Shown: positions 8,749 through 18,595, counted from the first letter of the stretch. The stretch: DNA of 64,000 bases from Spirosoma fluviale (GCF_900230225.1 NZ_OCNH01000006.1:1-64000); one strand, 5' to 3'. The notes: generated by a model from the letters alone, not told the origin. Made by a program: numbers and translations.

Positions 8749-8819
8749 TTTTCACAAAATTGTTAAAAGTTGTTGAAAAGGTAAAACGTGATAGTTGATT
8801 GATACAAGCGCAACAAAAA

Positions 8820-8848
8820 ACCGCCGACCTTAGTGCAAAGTCGGCGGT
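8820..8848 (-). terminator. Rho-independent terminator of the DUF4175 gene
   Basis: A perfect 9-bp GC-rich stem (ACCGCCGAC 8820-8828, GTCGGCGGT 8840-8848) is followed on the minus strand by a run of six T. It lies 20 bases past the stop of the minus-strand gene ending at 8869. Confidence 0.88.
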
Positions 8849-8868
8849 CTTAAAAAAAAAGTGAGATT

Positions 8869-11800
8869 TTACTTACTTACCTTCTGTAAATACTGATTTG
8901 CTTCTTTTTTGTAGAAAAGATTATAATTCGGTGTAACAGAGCGAAGAACTTCAACTTGCTTTGTTTTTTGTTGAAAGTTTGTTGAATCAAAGAAAGATGG
9001 GGTACTTTTCTTCGTTGTCTTTGCGGCTTCTGCCTGCCGCTTTGGATCTTCTTCCTGTTGCTTCAACGCTTTTTCTGATTCGAGTAAACGAGTTAATATC
9101 TCATTCTGCCGATTGATTGTATTCGGATTCACCCTTTTATTAACTAAGTCAGTTTCGGCTTCATCCATCTTTTCCATCAGTTCTTTCACCTGTTTTTCCT
9201 GTTGTTTACCCGCTTCCGTCCCTTTTGCATTTTCCTCAAGCTTTTTGAGCATGCTGCGAATCATTGCCTGCTCGGCGGCCATTTGCGAAAGTTCTTCTGA
9301 AAGTCCCCTACCCGTCTTTCCTCCTTTCTGCATCTGCTGCATCTTGGCATTTAACTGCTTCTGCATTTCGCCCATGCCACTGGGGTTATCACCTTTTTTA
9401 CCACCTTTTCCTTTACCGGGCATTGACATGGCGTTCATTTGTTGCTGCATGTTTTTCAGTACATCGCTAAGCATGAGCGCTAGGTTATTGATCGAAGTCA
9501 TGGCGAACTGCTGTTTAGACGAAGCCATGCTTAACCGACGATCTTTTAGCTGTTGAACACTTTCATCCATGTAGAACTTCATATTGGTAAGTTCCCGAGT
9601 CACGAACGACTGAATCTGTACTACCCGACTAGCAAGTGCATTCAGGCTATCTTCAATGATTTTAGCATCATCCTGAAGCTTCAATTGTTCTTGTGATAAC
9701 TTCGTAACGCGTGGGTCCTGAAGGCTCATACCACGGAAATCTTTCATGACCCGTTCCTGGCCAAAAGACAGAGTGATAAGGTTATCGAGGATATTTCTGA
9801 GATCATCCATGTTTTCCTGCATCTCTTCCATTTCTGACGATTGCATAGATTCTTTCATGGCTTTACTCATCTGTTTCATAGCCTTTGCTGACTTTTTCTG
9901 TTTTGAAGAGGCCTGTTTTCCCTGGTTGCTCTTCATATCTTTGGCCGCATCTTCCATTTCTTTCTCAATTTCCTGCTGTTCCTTTTCGGTAGATTCAGGC
10001 TTATTGAGATCATCCTTTTCAGCTTCTTTCTCAAGCTCCTTTATTTGCTCTTTTGTATTTTTAAAGTCTTCTTGAGACTTCTCCTGTTGTTTCTGCTGCT
10101 CTTGGGTGGTCTCATTCTTCTTCTCACTTTCTTGTGCTTGCTTTTCCAGTTGCTCCGCCTGTTTTTCCAAATTTTCAGCAACGTTATTTACTTTTTGCTC
10201 AAGTTGCATCTGCTTGAAAAGCTTGAGCGCCCGGTCTAAATCGCGTTCCAGATTCTTCTCTTTTCGAGTCAATCGATCCAGCATGTCCGAAGCTTTCTCA
10301 TCCTGTTTACGTTCGAGAAGTTGTTTGAGTTGCTCATACAACTGTTTCGATTCGGGATCTAGCAAGTCTTTAAACAGCTTTTGAAGCTGCTCCATTTTAT
10401 CCTGTAGTGCCTGATTTTTTTCAGCAAAACGTTGTTGTGTATCATTCGTTTTCTGCATCTGCTCCTGTAGCTTCTGAACCTCTTTCATCAGCTCTTCTCG
10501 CTTCTGCAGTATCTCCTGAAGTTGCTTCTTGTCCTGGAAATCGGATGATTTCTTCGTCCGCATCCGGTCTTCCATCGTTTGAAGCTCTTTCTTTATCTCT
10601 TGCGTTTTGCTTAGTGCGTTGTCAATCTGCTGCTCCGTTTTCTCGGCTGATTTATCAACCTGCTTCTGGATTTCGGCATTAGACGGAATAATAAAGTTGA
10701 GCTGATTTGATCGGCTGGACTTCGCTCCATTAACACCATCATTGTCCCAAACCTGTACAAAGTATTCCAAACGGTCTTCCTGTCCAAGCTTTAGACTATC
10801 GAGCGACCAGTTATAGACAAAATTTTGCGAGGTGGTTGACCTATTGACCGGGATGTCTTTTACATACGTTTGTGATGATTTTCCATTGCGGTTAATCTTG
10901 TAATTCAGCTTTAGTTTCGAGAAGCCGTAATCATCGGATATTAGCCCGGAAAGTGCTATGTAATTATAAGTTACAGTGTCCTGAATTCGATCGACTGAAA
11001 TCTGCGGATAACGATCTGGAATTACCTGGACATTATACTGTATTGTAGACGGAGACGCAACCTGCCCATTTTTTAACGACACCGTATAAGCAGCATTTTG
11101 CATCAAACGTCGATTCAAAATGAAGGTATTGTCATCAACCAGTCGAGCAGCAGTGGGCTTAGCTTCTGTGTTAAACCTGAATAATAAGGAATCAGTATGA
11201 TCAGCTGCAAACTCCCAATTGACAACAGTTCCTTGTGGAACAAGCAGGTTACCAACGTTTGAAAGCTGCTCAGATGGCTTATTTAAATAAGCGGGATAAT
11301 CAAGCTTAACATTGAACGAAAGGACGGCTGGCCGGTCAATTAAGGCCACTTTATACTCCGGCGAGTTGTAGTCAGAGGCCTCCAGACGAAAGTCGAGATC
11401 TCGCTGAAGATTATCAAAATTGTAGGTAAACTGATTTCCCGATTGTTCGAGTTTAAAGCGGGTTCCGTTTGCAACAACGTAAACGGACTGGGGTAATACA
11501 TCGCCCACCAGTTTGACCGAAAGTGGGAAATCTTCGTTTCTAAATGCTTTAAGCTCTTTGTTCTGAACAACGAATTGAAACGGAGCTTCTTCTACAAACT
11601 CTTTATTGTAATTGACCAGCCGCGTCGATGACTTGGCAAAAAAGGCTGGGTTTAGAATCAGAATCAACAAGATAATTGCCAACGGAGGAATAGCATATTT
11701 TAAAAATTGCCGGTTCCGACTAATCTGAATAGCATTTGCAAAACGGTTAATTAATAGTTGCTGCGACCGCTGGTTTAAGCTAGCCTGCAATAAATCACTT

Positions 11801-12171
11801 TGATCGTTTGAGATGCGCTGTAATTGAAGCGTGTTCAGCAGCTTATCCCCTACTTCTGGAAAAAACATACCGATTTGACGAGCTGCTTCATCATTTGAAA
11901 GTGGCTTATTCAGCCCGTATAAATTAAATAAGGGACGAAGAACCAAGAGGTAAAGTCCCACCAAAACGCTGAGTAAAAAACCAAAAAACAAAGCGCCCCG
12001 CCCTACTGAGTTGAAGCGGCCAATAAACTCAGCCGTGTTAATAAACAAGTAACCAGTACACAGCAGGGCTACGAAAAATAAGCTACCCTTCACTAACTGA
12101 TTCTGAAAATAACGTTTTTTATACTCATCAATTCGCTGAAGCAGCGTGGTATAAGCAGATGAAGCTTGCAT
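8869..12171 (-). CDS. DUF4175-family large membrane protein with long coiled coil
   Basis: The 1100-residue protein has hydrophobic helices near residues 28-47, 58-80 and 160-178. A beta-rich region follows to about residue 500. Then comes a very long Gln/Glu/Lys-rich coiled coil (about 505-770, with repeats such as QKREELMKEVQKLQEQMQK). A second, methionine-rich low-complexity helical part (about 890-1000) contains MPGKGKGGKKGD. This architecture matches the DUF4175 family of Bacteroidota and Alphaproteobacteria, whose function is unknown. A short gene overlaps its promoter side 18 bases upstream and is probably cotranscribed. A strong terminator follows. Confidence 0.8.
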   Translation of the reverse strand: MQASSAYTTLLQRIDEYKKRYFQNQLVKGSLFFVALLCTGYLFINTAEFIGRFNSVGRGALFFGFLLSVLVGLYLLVLRPLFNLYGLNKPLSNDEAARQIGMFFPEVGDKLLNTLQLQRISNDQSDLLQASLNQRSQQLLINRFANAIQISRNRQFLKYAIPPLAIILLILILNPAFFAKSSTRLVNYNKEFVEEAPFQFVVQNKELKAFRNEDFPLSVKLVGDVLPQSVYVVANGTRFKLEQSGNQFTYNFDNLQRDLDFRLEASDYNSPEYKVALIDRPAVLSFNVKLDYPAYLNKPSEQLSNVGNLLVPQGTVVNWEFAADHTDSLLFRFNTEAKPTAARLVDDNTFILNRRLMQNAAYTVSLKNGQVASPSTIQYNVQVIPDRYPQISVDRIQDTVTYNYIALSGLISDDYGFSKLKLNYKINRNGKSSQTYVKDIPVNRSTTSQNFVYNWSLDSLKLGQEDRLEYFVQVWDNDGVNGAKSSRSNQLNFIIPSNAEIQKQVDKSAEKTEQQIDNALSKTQEIKKELQTMEDRMRTKKSSDFQDKKQLQEILQKREELMKEVQKLQEQMQKTNDTQQRFAEKNQALQDKMEQLQKLFKDLLDPESKQLYEQLKQLLERKQDEKASDMLDRLTRKEKNLERDLDRALKLFKQMQLEQKVNNVAENLEKQAEQLEKQAQESEKKNETTQEQQKQQEKSQEDFKNTKEQIKELEKEAEKDDLNKPESTEKEQQEIEKEMEDAAKDMKSNQGKQASSKQKKSAKAMKQMSKAMKESMQSSEMEEMQENMDDLRNILDNLITLSFGQERVMKDFRGMSLQDPRVTKLSQEQLKLQDDAKIIEDSLNALASRVVQIQSFVTRELTNMKFYMDESVQQLKDRRLSMASSKQQFAMTSINNLALMLSDVLKNMQQQMNAMSMPGKGKGGKKGDNPSGMGEMQKQLNAKMQQMQKGGKTGRGLSEELSQMAAEQAMIRSMLKKLEENAKGTEAGKQQEKQVKELMEKMDEAETDLVNKRVNPNTINRQNEILTRLLESEKALKQQEEDPKRQAEAAKTTKKSTPSFFDSTNFQQKTKQVEVLRSVTPNYNLFYKKEANQYLQKVSK

Positions 12172-12189
12172 AAAATTCAGATTGAGCAG

Positions 12190-12543
12190 TTAAACTAATA
12201 GAGTATCGAAGTACTGAATAACGTGTTGTTTTAAAAAAATCTCCTGAGCTAACAAATCCCCATGAGGAATTGGCTTTGCCAGTGTCCATTGGGGCCATCC
12301 GTCTTTATCGTGGCCTTCGAACACATAATAGCCTTCTGTGCTAAGCACCCGGCAAACGGCAATATGCATTAAGTCTTGTTTGGCTTCTTTCGAAAAACGT
12401 TTTGGACCTGTGCCCAATTCCTGCACACCAATTAAGAACAGAACAGCGTTAAGATCGGCGGGACGTTTTCCAACGAGAGCCTGTAACTGATTCAATAATT
12501 CTTCCCACCGTTTATCGAGACTATTTTCAGTTTCTGAAAGCAT
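12190..12543 (-). CDS. conserved hypothetical protein (117 aa)
   Basis: The small soluble protein (MLSETENSLDKRWEELL...) has no motif I can assign. It is helical at the N-terminus and has an aromatic-rich segment (EGYYVFEGHDKDGWPQW) near residues 71-87. A TTG at 12609 would extend it by 22 residues across the divergent comF start, so ATG at 12543 is preferred. It ends 18 bases before the DUF4175 start, which suggests a two-gene operon. Confidence 0.7.
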   Translation of the reverse strand: MLSETENSLDKRWEELLNQLQALVGKRPADLNAVLFLIGVQELGTGPKRFSKEAKQDLMHIAVCRVLSTEGYYVFEGHDKDGWPQWTLAKPIPHGDLLAQEIFLKQHVIQYFDTLLV

Positions 12544-12591
12544 AAAATTTATTCTTCTTCCTAAATTACAACGTTTTATCTTATCAAACGA

Positions 12592-13311
12592 ATGCGCACC
12601 ATCGTTCAAAGAATTTATCTGCTTATAGGCGATTTTGTCGATCTACTCTATCCCACCCTATGTGTTGGTTGCGCTAAATCTTTGGGTTTCAATGAAAGGG
12701 TATTATGTACAAAATGCCGGATCAACCTTCCCGAAACAAATCAACACAAGGAGCCGTATGATGAAAATCTCCTCAATAAGTTTGCCGGAAAAGTGCCTGT
12801 ACGGTTTTTAGCGTCGTTTGTCTATTTTAAAAAAGGTGGAATTGTCCAGAAACTAATTCATACTATCAAGTACAAGGGACAAAAAGAAGCTGCTAAAGAA
12901 CTAGGAAACTGGTATGGGTATCAATTAGCTACTGAGAGTACTCTACTAACGGAAATAGACATGTTTATTGGCGTTCCTTTGCACAAGAGCCGTCTTCGGC
13001 AACGTGGTTACAATCAGGCAGATTGGATTGCAAGAGGACTCTCTGAAGCCCTTAACATACCTGTAGCGGAAGATGTTTTAATCTGTCTAAAGATTAAGAA
13101 TTCACAGACTCGAAAAAATAGAATGGAGCGTTGGGAAAATGTTAAAACCGTTTTTTCAGTTCAGAATTCTAGTAAGGTGAAAGGTAAAAACATTGTTCTT
13201 GTTGATGATGTCTTAACCACAGGAGCTACTCTTGAAGCCTGTACCGCTGAATTACTGAAATTTGGTTGTAATTCAGTTGGTATTTTAACGTTAGCCGCAG
13301 TCAACCGATAA
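12592..13311 (+). CDS. ComF-family phosphoribosyltransferase-like protein
   Basis: The 239-residue protein has an N-terminal four-cysteine zinc-finger pattern (CVGC near residue 24, CTKC near 39). A type I phosphoribosyltransferase domain follows, with the PRPP-binding signature VLVDDVLTTGAT near residue 203. The motif PLHKSRLRQRGYNQAD is typical of ComF/GntX proteins, which are linked to DNA uptake or repair of unknown mechanism. It is transcribed away from the small gene at 12190-12543, with a gap of about 48 bases. A bidirectional terminator follows. Confidence 0.88.
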   Translation: MRTIVQRIYLLIGDFVDLLYPTLCVGCAKSLGFNERVLCTKCRINLPETNQHKEPYDENLLNKFAGKVPVRFLASFVYFKKGGIVQKLIHTIKYKGQKEAAKELGNWYGYQLATESTLLTEIDMFIGVPLHKSRLRQRGYNQADWIARGLSEALNIPVAEDVLICLKIKNSQTRKNRMERWENVKTVFSVQNSSKVKGKNIVLVDDVLTTGATLEACTAELLKFGCNSVGILTLAAVNR

Positions 13312-13340
13312 GTCAAGTCGCTGTATACCAGTATAATACA

Positions 13341-13372
13341 AAAGCGGACAACCTTTTTAGGTTGCCCGCTTT
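13341..13372. terminator. Bidirectional terminator between comF-like gene and gldJ
   Basis: AAAGCGG(A)CAACCT pairs with AGGTTG(C)CCGCTTT around TTTT, leaving one A/C mismatch. The flanking A and T runs suit both converging genes. Confidence 0.8.
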
Positions 13373-13390
13373 AAATAAGGGTTGAACAGC

Positions 13391-14653
13391 TTATTTGTTC
13401 CTTCCTACACCAATCATGGCGCATCGGAAACCGATCATTGCCGTAGCCGAATCCTGATCCAGGAACCGGCGTGTACCTGGCGATAACCAGTAAGCAACAT
13501 CATTCCAAGAACCTCCTTTGTACACACGAAGCTTGTCATCAATCAGTGACTGCTTATTCTTTGTGTCATAATTTTTGGAGTCATCCAAATAACCATTCCG
13601 ACGAATTGGGTTTAGGTCATTAACGTCCTGATAAGACAATGGACGATAAACGTCATACACCCACTCGTTCACGTTACCGGCCATATTGTAAAGACCGAAA
13701 TCGTTGGCTGGATACGCATAAATTTCAGCTGTGATAATAGCACCATCGTTCGAACGACCGGCAATACCGGCGTAGTCACCCCGGCCACGCTTGAAGTTTG
13801 CCAGCATTTGGCCTTGTTTGCGACCTTTCTTAGGATTACGAACCGAAGAACCATCCCACGGGTATATTCGCTGATTGATTTGGTTCTCGTCCATGTACTG
13901 CGTGCCTATGAGCGCTTTAGCAGCGTATTCCCATTCGGCCTCCGTTGGTAGACGGTAATCAGGAAGAACTAGCCCACTTTCCAGACTTGGTTTGGCGGGA
14001 GCTGTTGACGCTGTTGCTTCAGCTAAAGCCGGTTCAGCAGGGGCTTTAGATTTACGTTTTAAAGAGAAGCCACCACTTTTTGCTTTTGGCGCACCACCTT
14101 TAGCTAATTCGTTGTTAACGGCATTGGACCGCCAAACGGCATAATCGCTAGCCTGTACCCAGGATACACCCACAACCGGATAATATCGGAAGGCAGGGTA
14201 ACGAAGGTATTGGGTTACGTAAGAATCATTGAACGAGAGTGGATTCGCCCAAACGGTTGTGTCTGGCAGAGCCGCTTTAACAACCTCTTCGGATGAATCA
14301 CGAGAAATAGCGTTCAAATATTCAAGATAGTGAACGTTCGCCATCTCAGTTTCGTCCATGTAGAACGACTGAATCGAAACAGTGCGCTCCCGGTTATCCC
14401 GGCTATTCATCACATCCTCTTCAAGCGCGCCCATCGTGAAACGGCCTCCCTCGATAAAAACAAGGTTTGGACCTGCTTTCTGTCCCGCAAATTTCTTTAC
14501 CTGGAAACCTTCTTTCTGGTTATAAGCAATTCCCGTCGCCGTACTCTTTTTACCGGGCTGCACACTGGTCGGGTGCTTGGACTTACAGGATGCCAGGGCC
14601 GCCGTTGCCAGGAGCACAAAAGCCGCTCGTTGCAGGTGATACTTTTGAATCAT
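13391..14653 (-). CDS. gldJ: GldJ-like gliding motility / type IX secretion lipoprotein
   Basis: The 420-residue protein is a SUMF1/formylglycine-generating-enzyme-fold lipoprotein. Its signal peptide ends in the lipobox LASC|K. The segment TGIAYN...GFQVKKF followed by LVFIEGGRFTMGALEEDVM, YMDETEMANVHYLEYL, YPVVGVSWVQASDY and YRLPTEAEWEYA closely follows GldJ of Bacteroidota. GldJ belongs to the gliding/T9SS apparatus and stabilises other Gld proteins. A 55-residue Ala/Lys/Pro-rich insert (about residues 190-240) interrupts the domain. The frame opens at a TTG (14683), but ATG at 14653 gives a normal signal peptide. It follows mfd by 39 bases. Other T9SS genes are not in the window. Confidence 0.85.
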   Translation of the reverse strand: MIQKYHLQRAAFVLLATAALASCKSKHPTSVQPGKKSTATGIAYNQKEGFQVKKFAGQKAGPNLVFIEGGRFTMGALEEDVMNSRDNRERTVSIQSFYMDETEMANVHYLEYLNAISRDSSEEVVKAALPDTTVWANPLSFNDSYVTQYLRYPAFRYYPVVGVSWVQASDYAVWRSNAVNNELAKGGAPKAKSGGFSLKRKSKAPAEPALAEATASTAPAKPSLESGLVLPDYRLPTEAEWEYAAKALIGTQYMDENQINQRIYPWDGSSVRNPKKGRKQGQMLANFKRGRGDYAGIAGRSNDGAIITAEIYAYPANDFGLYNMAGNVNEWVYDVYRPLSYQDVNDLNPIRRNGYLDDSKNYDTKNKQSLIDDKLRVYKGGSWNDVAYWLSPGTRRFLDQDSATAMIGFRCAMIGVGRNK

Positions 14654-14692
14654 TGCTCTTATTTGTGTAAAACGTAGGTGCAAAAATCGTAA

Positions 14693-17600
14693 TTAATTTG
14701 TCAATGCGCCCATTATTTCGTCTAATTGCTCGACTGAATAAACGTCGGAATGCGTTATAATTGGCCTTCCCTTTGACTCCTTTAACGAACTTTTAGTTGG
14801 GTTTCGCTTGATGTACTCAATTACCTTGCCAAACTGGTCAGACTTAAAGAACTCATCGTTCCCGTTAGAAACGAAGTATCCTTTCATGATATTATTCTTA
14901 AGCGTCAGTTTTTCAAGGTACAATTGCTCTGCTTTCCAGCGAACATTTACCATTTTAATGAGGTTTTCGACTTCTTCTGGCATTGGCCCGAACCGGTCGA
15001 TAACTTCCTGCCGAAAGGCCTGAACCTCATCGTTGTTCTTAAGACTGTCAAGGCGAGTATATAACGCTAATCGTTCCGAAATATTCGATACATACTTTTC
15101 TGGAATAACAACTTGTAAATCAGTTTCGATGACTGTGTCTGGAAGAGATAGTTTTAGATCGCCCGGCTTTGTTTCGAAGAGGTCTTTAAACTCATTTTCC
15201 CGCAATTCCTGAACAGCTTCGTCAAGTACTTTATGGTACATTTCAAAGCCAAGATCATTTACAAATCCACTCTGTTCGGCTCCTAGTAAATTTCCAGCTC
15301 CCCGAATGTCCAGATCGCGCATGGCTATTTTAAACCCTTCACCCAAATCAGAGAAATCTTCGAGTGTTTGCAGTCGTTTGCGGGCATCGGCGGTAAGTAC
15401 AGAGGGCGGTGGTGTAAGCAGATAACAAAACGCTTTACGATTTGACCGTCCTACTCTGCCGCGCATCTGGTGAAGGTCTGATAAACCAAAATAATGTGCA
15501 TTGTTGATCAGAATCGTATTCGCGTTTGGTATATCCAAGCCTGATTCAATGATATTCGTTGAAATCAGTACGTCATAATCACCTTCAATGAAGCGGGTCA
15601 TCATTCGCTCCAGTCGATCTCCCTCCATCTGTCCATGCGCAACGCCAACACGGGCTTCAGGAACAAGACGCATGATCAAGTTTCCAATCGACTCGATGTC
15701 ATTGACCCGATTATGAACAAAAAATACCTGCCCGCCACGACGAATTTCATAACTGACTGCATCCCTGATTGTCGCTTCGTTAAACGCGTGAACTTCTGTC
15801 GTTACGGGTTGTCGGTTTGGTGGTGGTGTGGCAATAACGGATAAGTCCCGTGCGCCCATTAAGGAGAAGTGTAGCGTGCGTGGAATAGGCGTGGCTGTAA
15901 GGGTAAGAACATCAACTTCAACACGCATTTCTTTCAACCGATCTTTGGTTTTTACGCCAAATTTCTGTTCTTCATCAATGACCAGCAGGCCTAAATCCTT
16001 GAATTTGATGTCTTTGTTCACAATGCGATGGGTACCAATCAGAATCCCAATTTCGCCAGATGTAACCCCTTTTAAGATTTCCTTGATCTGTCCTGCCGAT
16101 CGAAACCGATTAATGTACTCAATCTTGACCGGAAAGTCGGCCATACGCTCCGAAAATGTTTTGAAGTGCTGCATAGCCAGAATGGTCGTTGGTACCAATA
16201 CTGCCACTTGTTTATTATCCGTTACGGCCTTAAAGGCTGCCCGTATGGCAATTTCTGTCTTGCCAAAGCCTACATCGCCACAGACCAGACGGTCCATTGG
16301 GTGCGGACGTTCCATATCATCTTTAACGTCGTTGGTCGCTTTAGCCTGATCGGGGGTATCCTCGTAGAGAAATGACGATTCGAGTTCGGCTTGCAGGAAA
16401 CTATCGCGGCTGTAGGCAAAGCCAGGCGCTGTTCGACGTTTGGCGTACAGGGCAATCAGCTCACGCGCTATGTCTTTTACCTGCTTCCGGATACGGGATT
16501 TTTTCTGCTCCCATTCCTGCGAGCCAAGCTTACTCATCGTTGGTGGGCCCCCTTCCCTACCACTGTATTTGGCTATCTTGTGAAGACTGTGAATACTGAC
16601 CAGCAAGATGTCATTATCACGGTATATGAGTCGGATTGCTTCCTGCTCATTTCCGGAATGATCAACTTTTTCAAGACCGGCGAACCGACCGATTCCATAA
16701 TCAACATGCGTGACATAATCGCCCGGTTGAAGGGTTTTTAACTCACGAAGGGTTAATGCTTTTGACTTCGAGAATTTGTCCTGAACGCGGTATTTGTAAT
16801 ACCGGTCGAATATCTGGTGATCGGTGAAACAAGCGATTTTCAACGCTTCGTCCATGAAGCCTTCTCGTAGCCCGATATTCATAGGTTGAAACTTGACAAA
16901 GGGGTCAAGCTCCTCGAAAATTGTCCTTAAGCGATCAAGCTGTTTGTATGATTCCCCCGCAATAATGTTGGTAAATCCCTTAGACTGGTTATCGCCCAGT
17001 GTATCGATCAAGCGCTTGAAATCTTTATTAAAAGATGGCTGTGGCTTTGAACTGTACTGTTGACGGCCTTCGGTTTTAAAATAGAATTTGCGTCCAAACT
17101 CGACTGTTCGTAACCGTTTTAACTCATTCAGAAAAGTGCGCCGAGTTTCAAATAGTGAGTTTGGATCAGAAACAACCTTAATGCCACCGCTGTTAGCCAG
17201 GACGGTAGCAAAACTCTGCTCTGCTTTTTCGAAACATTTTTCAATGATCTCCAGCGTAAATTCGACATCTTTTGCCCAGACAGTTGTGGCCTCCGGGAGA
17301 AAATCGAAGAAGGGCTCACGGCTTTCCTGAACCAGTTTTGTCTGAATGTTCGGGATGATGTTGATAAACTCTACCGGATCTGTTGATAACTGCGACTCTG
17401 GATTGAATTTTCGAATGCTTTCTACCTCATCGTCAAACAGATCTATCCGAAACGGAAACTCGCTGGCGAAGGAAAAGACATCAATGATACCTCCCCTTAC
17501 CGAGAATTGTCCGGCTTCGTAGACAAAATCAGTCTTTTCGAACTCGTAAGTCTGAAGTAATTCGGAAACGAAATGCGTATCCAGCTTCTCACCTACCCGA

Positions 17601-18073
17601 ATCGTTAGAGTATTGGCTTGTAGAGAACGTTTATTGATTACCTTTTCCGAAAGAGCTTCGGGATAGGTAACCATTAATAAGCCATCTTTCGGTGCCGGGT
17701 TCAGCTTATTAAGTACTTCGGCTCGCATCAACACATTGGCGTTCTCAATCTCCTCGTATTGGTACGGCTTTTTATAGGACATTGGGAATAGCAGCACTTC
17801 CCTTCCCAACAAATTTTGCAAATCATTAAAGAAGTAGGCCGCTTCATCCCGATCAGTCAAAATGTATAAGTGGTTTCCGCCAACCGTCTTAAAGATTGTT
17901 GATGCCAGCACAGCGTCCAGACTTCCGGCCAAGCCTTTAATTTGCAATCGCTGTGGCTCGCTGGATGGTTTACGACTGAACGGTTCTGCCAGTAGTTTAA
18001 TAAAACTATCGTCGGCATAGAGGCCGAGTAATTCGTCAGGTTTCAAACGGAAGTCAGGTTGTATGACACACAC
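14693..18073 (-). CDS. mfd: transcription-repair coupling factor Mfd
   Basis: This 1126-residue ATP-dependent DNA translocase removes stalled RNA polymerase and recruits UvrA. An N-terminal UvrB-like part comes first. The CarD-like RNA polymerase interaction domain follows (LQPGDYVTHVDYGIGRFAGL near residue 455). The RecG-like helicase core has Walker A in CGDVGFGKTEIAIRAAF, Walker B in VIDEEQKFG, and TATPIPRTL. The C-terminal TRCF domain is complete. The start appears to be a GTG at 18073, since no in-frame ATG lies nearby. A barstar-like gene lies upstream and gldJ downstream in the same direction. Confidence 0.95.
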   Translation of the reverse strand: MCVIQPDFRLKPDELLGLYADDSFIKLLAEPFSRKPSSEPQRLQIKGLAGSLDAVLASTIFKTVGGNHLYILTDRDEAAYFFNDLQNLLGREVLLFPMSYKKPYQYEEIENANVLMRAEVLNKLNPAPKDGLLMVTYPEALSEKVINKRSLQANTLTIRVGEKLDTHFVSELLQTYEFEKTDFVYEAGQFSVRGGIIDVFSFASEFPFRIDLFDDEVESIRKFNPESQLSTDPVEFINIIPNIQTKLVQESREPFFDFLPEATTVWAKDVEFTLEIIEKCFEKAEQSFATVLANSGGIKVVSDPNSLFETRRTFLNELKRLRTVEFGRKFYFKTEGRQQYSSKPQPSFNKDFKRLIDTLGDNQSKGFTNIIAGESYKQLDRLRTIFEELDPFVKFQPMNIGLREGFMDEALKIACFTDHQIFDRYYKYRVQDKFSKSKALTLRELKTLQPGDYVTHVDYGIGRFAGLEKVDHSGNEQEAIRLIYRDNDILLVSIHSLHKIAKYSGREGGPPTMSKLGSQEWEQKKSRIRKQVKDIARELIALYAKRRTAPGFAYSRDSFLQAELESSFLYEDTPDQAKATNDVKDDMERPHPMDRLVCGDVGFGKTEIAIRAAFKAVTDNKQVAVLVPTTILAMQHFKTFSERMADFPVKIEYINRFRSAGQIKEILKGVTSGEIGILIGTHRIVNKDIKFKDLGLLVIDEEQKFGVKTKDRLKEMRVEVDVLTLTATPIPRTLHFSLMGARDLSVIATPPPNRQPVTTEVHAFNEATIRDAVSYEIRRGGQVFFVHNRVNDIESIGNLIMRLVPEARVGVAHGQMEGDRLERMMTRFIEGDYDVLISTNIIESGLDIPNANTILINNAHYFGLSDLHQMRGRVGRSNRKAFCYLLTPPPSVLTADARKRLQTLEDFSDLGEGFKIAMRDLDIRGAGNLLGAEQSGFVNDLGFEMYHKVLDEAVQELRENEFKDLFETKPGDLKLSLPDTVIETDLQVVIPEKYVSNISERLALYTRLDSLKNNDEVQAFRQEVIDRFGPMPEEVENLIKMVNVRWKAEQLYLEKLTLKNNIMKGYFVSNGNDEFFKSDQFGKVIEYIKRNPTKSSLKESKGRPIITHSDVYSVEQLDEIMGALTN

Positions 18074-18148
18074 GAAAAGCCGCTGGAAGGTCTTTCCGGC
18101 GGCATAATCGTGTAACAGCGGGTTTTGAAAATTTGTTGCGTCAAAGGA

Positions 18149-18595
18149 TTATTTAAGCTCCGATAATTGGGCATAGGCTATACTTTCCCCGTCGAGCAGC
18201 TTACGAATGCGCGGGCTCTCTTCGAAAACGATAATAATCTCTTTTCTATCGAGTGCTTCATCCTCGTCTACCCATTTCCAATCTTCGGCGGTGGCGTCCA
18301 GAATGCTGAGCACGCTGCCAATTTTGGCTGGGTCGCGCTCTTTATTGATGAATTCGTTTGTGTTTGTAAAGTATAAAATTAACCGTTCATCTTCCAGCCA
18401 TTGAAGATCATTTAACGAATCGTTAAGAGCTTCCAGTGTAAAACCGAAGTTTGGAATCTCCAGTAAATCAGCCATTTCTTCGTAAAACTGTCGTAAAGTT
18501 AGGGCATGTTTTCCGTCAATGTTGGCAATAAAATCGTTCGCAAAATGGGCTTCTAATTCGCGTTCAGTCTGACAAATGAGGATGTTGGGTGTCAT
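18149..18595 (-). CDS. barstar-family protein
   Basis: The 148-residue protein carries the barstar fold signature: IDGKHALTLRQFYEEMADLL, then FGFTLEALNDSLNDLQWL near residues 49-70. Barstar proteins inhibit ribonucleases of the barnase type. No ribonuclease gene adjoins it, so its target is unknown. It is longer than classic barstar (about 90 residues), with an extra acidic middle part (EDWKWVDEDEALDRKE). It lies 75 bases upstream of mfd in the same direction and may share its transcript. Confidence 0.75.
   Translation of the reverse strand: MTPNILICQTERELEAHFANDFIANIDGKHALTLRQFYEEMADLLEIPNFGFTLEALNDSLNDLQWLEDERLILYFTNTNEFINKERDPAKIGSVLSILDATAEDWKWVDEDEALDRKEIIIVFEESPRIRKLLDGESIAYAQLSELK

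Noticed and set aside
8714..8755. N-terminal extension of mnmG from a GTG
   Set aside because: The ATG at 8713 gives the usual family start directly before the FAD-binding motif; the extension covers the parS-like sequence.
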